A stretch of 7,819 nt of DNA from Firmicutes bacterium UBA5388 (lineage in GTDB: Bacteria > Bacillota > UBA4882 > UBA10575), in NCBI GenBank assembly GCA_002409975.1, contig DHOO01000062.1, forward strand, positions 1 through 7,819, in the 5' to 3' direction. This document shows, piece after piece, positions 1 through 4,740 of this stretch (positions within the stretch are counted from its first letter, which is position 1; every line of letters starts with the position of its first letter). The notes under the pieces are model-generated. The model saw only the letters and a program-made list of their open reading frames with translations. It searched no databases and was not told the DNA's origin. The position numbers were made by a program, and so were the translations under genes.

Positions 1-85
1 GCTCCTTTAATCTTTCATTGATATCCTCCACGGAACGACATTCTCTGGCTAACTCTTGAATTAAAGATTCTCTAGAATTTTGCAT
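1..85 (-). CDS. IS256-family transposase, N-terminal fragment (runs off the left edge)
   Basis: The leftward reading frame starts with ATG at 85-83 and stays open to the window edge, giving 28 codons. It begins MQNSRESLIQELAREC and continues SVEDINERLKE. This matches the usual start of IS256-type (Mutator-like, DDE) transposases, in which a short helix of the LIQ-x-L-A-x-E-C type precedes VEDI-x-x-x-LK. These enzymes catalyse cut-out/copy-out transposition of their own element. A purine-rich ribosome binding site AAAGGGG (complement of about 97-103) lies about 11 bases before the ATG. A TATAAT on the same strand (complement of 133-138), inside the terminal repeat, could be the -10 of its promoter. 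The catalytic residues lie outside the window. Family assignment rests on a short segment but agrees with the adjacent terminal repeat. Confidence 0.7.
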   Translation of the reverse strand, partial: MQNSRESLIQELARECRSVEDINERLKE

Positions 86-147
86 AAATGGTCAACCCCT
101 TTCAGTGGTTATTATTACCATTTACACAAAATATTATACATTCTCGC
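1..147 (-). mobile_element. Outer end of an IS256-family insertion sequence (partial)
   Basis: The first ~147 bases are the transposase-proximal end of an IS256-family element whose body lies to the left of the window. Two things show this: the start of a leftward IS256-type transposase (1-85), and a likely terminal repeat at about 118-147. That repeat holds TTTACACA (121-128) followed by ATTATAC (133-139), which resembles the inner and middle parts of the IS256 terminal inverted repeat as I remember it. Spacing by analogy with IS256 places the outer tip at about 145-150. The target duplication and the second end are not visible, so the exact boundary is inferred. Beyond the tip, the sequence reads as the interior of a different gene (147-395), which suggests the element landed inside it. 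Confidence 0.7.
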
Positions 148-395
148 GGAGATTGTTTAGATTAAAATACATTCCAAGACAGTTAAAGCTTGTAGAATTG
201 ATTTTATCGCACAAAGTGTTTAACGAGTCTTTTAAATTGTTTATAAAGCAAGGGTATTTACCTTCTAAGTGTGAAATTGTAGAGATTATGAAGCGTAGTA
301 ATTTATATAATGTAAGGTCGGAAGATACTTTTTATCGACGAGCATCGTCAATAGCAGGATGGATTAATTGGATATTAGAGTTAACTAGATTATAA
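147..395 (+). pseudogene. 3' remnant of a gene truncated by the IS256 element; C-terminal helical/wHTH-like domain
   Basis: A rightward frame ends with TAA at 393-395. It can be read from a GTG at 105, but the first 14 codons fall inside the insertion-sequence end and there is no ribosome binding site. I therefore take it as the surviving C-terminal ~82 residues of a longer gene. The peptide runs from RRLFRLKYIPRQLKLVELIL through the segments YLPSKCEIVEIM and SNLYNVRSEDT to FYRRASSIAGWINWIL near the end. From memory, the pattern 'ELILSH-x-VF' followed by 'T-x-x-RRAS-x-x-x-WI-x-WIL' occurs as a winged-helix-like C-terminal domain in proteins near restriction and anti-phage genes. I did not check this and give no gene name. 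The upstream part was presumably displaced beyond the element or lost. Confidence 0.55.
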
Positions 396-510
396 TACAT
401 AACCAAGCGGATTTAACTCCATTTATCCCGGACCTCTATAACATAGCATGGGACTATTTGAGACAGAATTGGCTGGTATTATTTACATAAATATAGTTTT
501 ATAAGATAGA

Positions 511-539
511 TGGAAATATTTTAATATGAGTGATATAAT
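511..539 (+). promoter_or_regulatory. Candidate sigma-A promoter with extended -10
   Basis: TATAAT at 534-539 is preceded by TG one base upstream (531-532), forming a perfect extended -10 (TGATATAAT). A weak -35, TGGAAA (4 of 6 matches to TTGACA), sits at 511-516 with an ideal 17-base spacer. Transcription would start near 546 and leave a leader of about 190 bases before the OLD gene. In DNA this AT-rich, -10-like matches arise by chance, so this is a candidate only. Confidence 0.35.
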
Positions 540-584
540 TATATAAATAATTAAAGTTTGGTTAATAAATATATTTGGATTTTT

Positions 585-629
585 ATTATCAGTATTCTTC
601 TACATAATGCAATAAAAGAAACTGATAAT
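585..629. repeat. Inverted repeat, 9-bp arms, in the operon leader
   Basis: ATTATCAGT at 585-593 is exactly the reverse complement of ACTGATAAT at 621-629, with 27 bases between the arms. In the leader RNA it could form a weak AT-rich stem-loop. At DNA level it could be a pair of half-sites for a regulator. No T-run follows the second arm, so it is not a standard terminator. Chance origin is possible in sequence this AT-rich. Confidence 0.35.
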
Positions 630-734
630 TTGAATCAAGGAATGTGCAAGGATTTATGGCTGAAAAGCGGATTAATACTTAATGCGCACTTGGTAGATTA
701 GATTTTTTTATAACTGGTTTACGGGAGGAAATCA

Positions 735-2537
735 ATGAGGATTGTTAAGATGCAGATTAGTAATTTCAGAGGGATAAAAGAAAGCCATCTACTTTTGCCC
801 GGACATTCAGTACTCGTTGGTGATAATAACACAGGAAAATCAACAGTGTTGGAAGCTATAGATTTAGTTCTTGGGCCTGAACGATTGTCCCGACGGCCAG
901 TAATTGATGAACACGATTTTTACGCAGGTCAATATTTAGATAATGAGGGAAATCCAATTGAAATTTTTATCGAAATAATCATTGTTGATCTCAGCATTGA
1001 ACAACAGAGGCATTTCCGTAACCATCTTGAATGGTGGGATACTGCTAATAATGTATTAATTGATGGACCTCCACCTGAAGCAACGGATGGAGACGGTGTA
1101 GTTGCTGCTCTGCGACTTGGGTTCAAGGGAAATTATGATGTTGAAGAAGATGACTTTGCTGGTACTACTTATTTTATGTCACATGAAAGAGAGGATGGAA
1201 CATTTGATACTTTTGGTAAAAGGGATAAACGACTTTGCGGATTCCTATATCTTCGCACGCTTCGTACCGGTACTCGCGCTTTAAGTCTGGAGAGAGGATC
1301 GCTATTAGACATTATATTAAGGTTAAAAGAACTGCGACCACAAATGTGGGAAAATGTATTAGAACAACTTCGCGATGTGTCAGTTGCTAGCGATCCGGAT
1401 ATCGGTATATCAGATGTTTTGGAATCTGTTCAGACAGCAGTTCGCTCGTTGGTTCCTATAGAATGCGCTGATGCACCTACAATGCGTGTTTCACATTTGA
1501 CCAGAGAACATCTAAGGCAAATACTTACTGTCTTTTTGGGAACAGGTTCACTACGCGATAATGGCACAGAATATGCCGCTCCTTTTCATCATCAAGGAAC
1601 TGGTACGATTAATTCATTAGTTCTTTCGTTGCTTTCCATGATTGCTGAACTAAAACAAAATGTTATCTTTGCAATGGAAGAACCTGAAATAGCTATACCC
1701 CCACATACTCAGAAGCGTATAATAAACAGCATAATCTCCAAATCAGCACAAGCAATTTTCACCTCACATTCGCCCTATGTTCTAGAAGAGTTTATTCCAT
1801 CACATATTGTTGTAGTTAATAGAAAGAATGGGATATTAACAGGAACTCCTGCTCAATATCCACCTACAGTAAAGCAGAAGATATACCGAGAAGAAGTAAA
1901 AAGGCGTTTTTGCGAATCATTGTTAGCTCGTCGTGTATTAATAGTTGAAGGAAAAACCGAGTATGATGCTCTTCCTGTTGCAGCAAAACGATTACATGAA
2001 TTACTCCCTAATGAATATACCACACTTGAAGGTTTGGGAATAGCAATAATAAATGCCGAGACCGAGACACAGGTAGCACCACTGGGGGACTATTTCTGTA
2101 AAATGGGTAAGACTGTATTCGCTTTTTTTGATAAACAGACTGAAGAGTCTAGAAATAACATTAATTCCGCAATTGACTATGCGTATGAGGCTCCTGAAAA
2201 AGGATTTGAAAATGTTGTGGTAAACGGCTCGAGTGAAACAGCATTACGGCGATATGCTAATTTCCTTATTAATAATAATGAATGGCCTGCACATCTTTCA
2301 ACAATAAAGCCAACACCAGAAAAAACAGTAGAAGAATTGAAAACATCATTAAAAGAATATTTCCAATGGGCAAAAGGGTCCGGTTCAGCAGCTGATTTTC
2401 TTAATCAATGCTCAGAAGATGAAATGCCTAATTTTATTGTTGAAGTGCTAAAAGGAATCCGCATCATCCCAAAATTTTCCAATCAACCAGGGGATCAGGA
2501 CGAGGCTGCAAAAGAAGTACCGGCTTCAAAAGCGTAA
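735..2537 (+). CDS. OLD-family ATP-dependent nuclease, GajA-like (class 2 OLD)
   Basis: This 600-residue protein has an N-terminal ABC/SMC-type ATPase and a C-terminal TOPRIM nuclease, the layout of OLD-family endonucleases such as GajA of the Gabija anti-phage system. It starts MRIVKMQISNFRGI, the usual OLD/RecF-type first strand. Walker A is GDNNTGKST (29-37). A divergent signature, HQGTGTINSLVLSLL, lies at 286-300. Walker B with the catalytic glutamate is VIFAMEEPEIAIPP (310-323), and the His-switch is TSHSPYVLE (343-351). The TOPRIM part begins at VLIVEGKTE (401-409; E405 and E409). It continues with FAFFDKQ (462-468; D466) and a late lysine in WAKGSGSAADFL (K547), as expected for the class 2 type that pairs with UvrD-like helicases. 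The usual second Asp of a DxD motif is Gln468. GGGAGG (723-728) stands 6 bases before the ATG. In Gabija, GajA is a nucleotide-sensing, sequence-specific DNA-nicking enzyme acting in the cytoplasm with GajB. Assignment to Gabija itself, rather than a related OLD-UvrD pair, is less certain than the OLD family. Confidence 0.88.
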   Translation: MRIVKMQISNFRGIKESHLLLPGHSVLVGDNNTGKSTVLEAIDLVLGPERLSRRPVIDEHDFYAGQYLDNEGNPIEIFIEIIIVDLSIEQQRHFRNHLEWWDTANNVLIDGPPPEATDGDGVVAALRLGFKGNYDVEEDDFAGTTYFMSHEREDGTFDTFGKRDKRLCGFLYLRTLRTGTRALSLERGSLLDIILRLKELRPQMWENVLEQLRDVSVASDPDIGISDVLESVQTAVRSLVPIECADAPTMRVSHLTREHLRQILTVFLGTGSLRDNGTEYAAPFHHQGTGTINSLVLSLLSMIAELKQNVIFAMEEPEIAIPPHTQKRIINSIISKSAQAIFTSHSPYVLEEFIPSHIVVVNRKNGILTGTPAQYPPTVKQKIYREEVKRRFCESLLARRVLIVEGKTEYDALPVAAKRLHELLPNEYTTLEGLGIAIINAETETQVAPLGDYFCKMGKTVFAFFDKQTEESRNNINSAIDYAYEAPEKGFENVVVNGSSETALRRYANFLINNNEWPAHLSTIKPTPEKTVEELKTSLKEYFQWAKGSGSAADFLNQCSEDEMPNFIVEVLKGIRIIPKFSNQPGDQDEAAKEVPASKA

Positions 2538-2550
2538 AAGGAGCCAAACT

Positions 2551-3606
2551 ATGTTTGAACTTTCAGATGAAAAACAAAAAGTACTAGATACAAAAGGTAA
2601 TCTCCTTGTCATGGGAGGGCCTGGTTCAGGAAAAACTACTATCGCACTATTGAAAGCAAAGCAAATAATAGAATCCGGGGCGCTTCAAAAGGAGCAACGT
2701 GTTCTATTTTTAAGTTTTGCTCGATCTACAATATCGCGTGTAGAACAACATGCTAACATTGTGCTTACTAAGCCTATATCCAGCAATTTAGAGATTAATA
2801 CTTACCATAGTTTCACATGGACTATACTGAAGAGTCACGGGTATTTGTTATGTTCGGAACGGCTCCGACTCCTGCCTCCACATGAAGCGTCGGCTAGGTT
2901 AGCGGATTACGATCAAGATAAAAAACAGGAAATAAACAGGTTATTTGAAGAAGAAGGCTTAGTACATTTTGATCTATTTGCTCATATGTGTGCAAGACTG
3001 CTTACTAAAAGCAAGTCTCTTTCAACAATCATTTCGGAAACCTATCCTACAATTATTTTGGATGAGTTTCAAGACACGAATACAGATGAATGGGTATTCA
3101 TAACTCAGCTCGGAAAGAAAAGTGATTTAATTGTTTTGGCAGATGCTGAACAACGAATTTATGATTTTAGGGGGGCTGATCCTGCTAGGATTGGTCAATT
3201 TATCGAAACGTTTTTTCCCACAATATTTGACTTTGGTACTGAAAATAACCGTAGTAATGGTACTGATATTACCCAATTTGGAAATGACTTGCTTACGGGG
3301 AAAAACAAACACCAAAAATATAAAAACGTTCAGTGCGAATACTATCCAATTCTCAAAGGAAATGCTCAGTTTTATTTGCTGAAAATTGCTGTAATAAAAG
3401 CTTGTAAGAGGTTAAAATGTGAGAACAAAAATGGATGGTCATTAGCATTACTACTACCGTCTAATAGTTTGATGATAGCGGTTTCAGATTGCCTTGCAAG
3501 AACTCAGAAGTTTAGAAATGGAAGAATGCTACCTATAGTATCCATCATGAAGTTGCAATTGAAACAGCCGGCCCTTCTATTTCCGCGGTACTTATCGCAA
3601 GATTAA
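2551..3606 (+). CDS. GajB-like helicase, N-terminal part (motifs I-IV)
   Basis: This frame encodes 351 residues, of which about the first 329 are genuine helicase sequence; the last 22 are out-of-frame after the frameshift. Visible SF1 motifs are motif I GGPGSGKTT (22-30) and motif Ia around FLSFARSTISRV (53-64). A segment typical of UvrD/PcrA, TYHSFTWTIL, lies at 84-93. Motif II is LDEFQDTN (170-177), motif III is LADAEQRIYDFRGA (196-209), and the NYRS-like motif IV is ENNRSNG (231-237). Motif II DEFQD and the Q-R/S-IY-x-FRGA signature place it firmly with UvrD/PcrA/Rep DNA translocases. Start: ATG at 2551 after AAAAGGAG (2536-2543), 7 bases away. This ribosome binding site overlaps the stop of the OLD gene (2535-2537), pointing to coupled translation. 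Without motifs V and VI the product should not hydrolyse ATP productively. Confidence 0.82.
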   Translation: MFELSDEKQKVLDTKGNLLVMGGPGSGKTTIALLKAKQIIESGALQKEQRVLFLSFARSTISRVEQHANIVLTKPISSNLEINTYHSFTWTILKSHGYLLCSERLRLLPPHEASARLADYDQDKKQEINRLFEEEGLVHFDLFAHMCARLLTKSKSLSTIISETYPTIILDEFQDTNTDEWVFITQLGKKSDLIVLADAEQRIYDFRGADPARIGQFIETFFPTIFDFGTENNRSNGTDITQFGNDLLTGKNKHQKYKNVQCEYYPILKGNAQFYLLKIAVIKACKRLKCENKNGWSLALLLPSNSLMIAVSDCLARTQKFRNGRMLPIVSIMKLQLKQPALLFPRYLSQD

Positions 3607-4274
3607 TTGAACATGGTTCAACTAAACAATGTAATCTCAAGCAATTACTCATTGATCTGTGCGAACATATTAGGGGACGACGCGGTGATAAACCTCCTAG
3701 CAAAAATGATCTCGCATTGTCAGCGGCACTTATCGAGTATACGAAAACTGAAAAAATACACGGCTCCAAAAGGCAAAAAATCATTGATGAGTGTAACGCA
3801 ATCGTGAACAGATGTAATAATCTCGAATTCACTGGAGACGTAGCCTCCGATTGGATAAGCGTTAGAGAGTTACTTTCGGATGCCTCATCAGATTGTATTA
3901 AACAGGTTAAAATAGATGCAGCTTATTTGCGCTTGTTACATAAAGGGTCGGTTTTAAATTCCAGTCTGAGCGAAATTTGGCGTCGATACCACAATTACAT
4001 TGGCGCGGCTGAGGCTGTTAAAGATGCTTTAACTCAAGAGCATTTTGCCACTTCTATAAAAACGTGGACTGGTGTAAATGTAATGACAATACACAAAGCT
4101 AAAGGAAAAGAATTCGATGAAGTTATTATTTATGAAGGATCTTTTCCAGGACAGAGGTTTATTTATAAAGAAAAAATCGATCAAGCGCGTTTAAATTTAC
4201 GTGTGGCTGTTACACGTGCAAAGAGGAATGTTATAATATTTACTCCAAAGGACAATAGTTGCAGTTTATTGTGA
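3516..4274 (+). CDS. GajB-like helicase, C-terminal part (motifs V-VI), out of frame with the N-terminal part
   Basis: This frame is open from 3516 to the TGA at 4272-4274. Homology to the helicase resumes at about 3540 (IHHEVAIETAGPS). It carries motif V, VNVMTIHKAKGKEFDEVII (about 4075-4131), with the TIH-x-x-KG-x-EF core seen in UvrD-type enzymes. It also carries motif VI, LNLRVAVTRAKRNVIIF (about 4192-4242), with the arginine finger region VA-x-TRAK. The protein ends in a short tail after ITP-like sequence (FTPKDNSCSLL), so the C-terminus looks natural. There is no in-frame ATG until inside motif V. The only early alternative start is a TTG at 3717 without a ribosome binding site, so independent translation is unlikely. 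Confidence 0.75.
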   Translation, partial: KWKNATYSIHHEVAIETAGPSISAVLIARLIEHGSTKQCNLKQLLIDLCEHIRGRRGDKPPSKNDLALSAALIEYTKTEKIHGSKRQKIIDECNAIVNRCNNLEFTGDVASDWISVRELLSDASSDCIKQVKIDAAYLRLLHKGSVLNSSLSEIWRRYHNYIGAAEAVKDALTQEHFATSIKTWTGVNVMTIHKAKGKEFDEVIIYEGSFPGQRFIYKEKIDQARLNLRVAVTRAKRNVIIFTPKDNSCSLL

Positions 4275-4740
4275 TTTATATTTTGTCTGGGTTGCCTTCT
4301 TAAAGGGTGCTACTTTAATAATCGAATGCTTAATGGAGCATAGGTTTATTATTTGTAGCTTATGTTCTTTTTTTCCATCTATAAACAAAGTAAAGGAGCC
4401 GTTTGCTTTAGAAAGATGTTTTTATCATATAATGACCAGTCTATTCATCAAAATAAATGACAAGCCTAGAAGAAAATTTAAAAAACAAAAAGAAGAAGTA
4501 AAGTAATTGTAATGGGACATAGAAGCTACTCTACCACATCTAGACTAACCTTGCCGTCAATATGATGAACTCTGTATGGTTGTATTATAAAATAAACTGG
4601 ATAAATTGATTAAGGTCTGTGGGCATTAAATATAGTCCTCCTTAGGTAAAAAGTTATGTTAGCATGGAAGTTGCTAAAATATGCCAAGTGTTTAATTGCG
4701 ATATAGGCGGTAGGTAGATATTGTGAGAGGGAGGTATCCC
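4275..4740. other. Gap between the two defence operons, no convincing gene
   Basis: This 466-base AT-rich stretch separates the helicase stop from the hsdR start and must hold the hsdR promoter. A 57-codon frame at 4333-4506 (ATG to TAA, ending in a Lys/Arg-rich tail with KPRRKFKKQKEEVK) has no ribosome binding site and no family I recognise. On the other strand, 4626-4585 could encode a 13-residue peptide (MPTDLNQFIQFIL) after AAGGAGG, and the peptide YRVHHIDGKVSLDVVE can be read around 4535-4580. These may be debris of an older gene or chance. A small hairpin, TTAAAG/CTTTAA (4300-4318), follows the helicase but has no T-run. Weak -35/-10 pairs such as TTGATT (4606-4611) with AT-rich sequence at 4629-4636 are not distinctive. 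Confidence 0.5.
4727..4734 (+). promoter_or_regulatory. Ribosome binding site that fixes the hsdR start
   Basis: GAGGGAGG lies 6 bases upstream of the ATG at 4741. An in-frame GTG at 4723 would add six residues, but it lies upstream of this site and has no ribosome binding site of its own. The ATG is therefore preferred. Confidence 0.7.

Larger units (their letters stand above)
396..734 (+). promoter_or_regulatory. AT-rich leader of the OLD/helicase operon
   Basis: This 339-base stretch contains no convincing gene. It is very AT-rich, especially at 480-600, and leads into the OLD nuclease gene, so it should hold that operon's promoter. It contains a candidate extended -10 promoter (511-539) and an inverted repeat (585-629), listed separately. 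No strong Rho-independent terminator is visible after the truncated gene that ends at 395. Confidence 0.5.
2551..4274 (+). pseudogene. UvrD/Rep-like SF1 helicase, GajB-like, broken by one frameshift
   Basis: Taken together, 2551-4274 encodes one superfamily 1A helicase of about 574 residues if one missing base is restored. The first frame carries motifs I to IV, and the rest (motifs V and VI plus the C-terminus) continues in another frame. The junction can be placed at 3535-3543. The first frame reads NGRMLPI up to 3537, then turns into unrelated sequence ending at a TAA (3604-3606). The second frame picks up IHHEVAIETAGPS from 3540, the expected continuation, since related helicases carry a 'LP-x-I-x-H-x-V-A-x-x' segment here. 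The gene begins 13 bases after the OLD gene, so the two form one operon, as GajA and GajB do. Both frames keep conserved motifs, so the lesion is either recent or a sequencing error. No classic slippery heptamer is visible for programmed frameshifting. Confidence 0.85.

Noticed and set aside
105..395. Complete 96-residue protein starting at GTG 105
   Set aside because: The first 14 codons lie within the insertion-sequence terminal repeat and no ribosome binding site precedes the GTG. The rest looks like the tail of a longer protein.
3505..3545. Programmed -1 ribosomal frameshifting to make the full helicase
   Set aside because: The direction of the shift (-1) would fit, but the overlap region contains no X-XXY-YYZ slippery heptamer, and helicases of this family are not known to me to need recoding. 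A mutation or sequence error is simpler.
3545..3832. 95-residue leftward frame across the helicase frameshift
   Set aside because: Antisense to conserved helicase coding sequence; no ribosome binding site or recognisable motif.
4300..4318. Terminator hairpin after the helicase gene
   Set aside because: The stem is only six AT-rich base pairs (TTAAAG/CTTTAA) and no T-run follows, so it is unlikely to stop transcription.
4333..4506. 57-residue gene MEHRFIICSL...KKQKEEVK
   Set aside because: No ribosome binding site, Cys/Phe-rich then Lys-rich composition, and no recognisable family. Such a frame can arise by chance in AT-rich DNA.
4585..4626. 13-residue leftward leader peptide after AAGGAGG
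   Set aside because: The ribosome binding site is good, but there is no downstream leftward gene for it to regulate and the peptide has no attenuator-like residue run.
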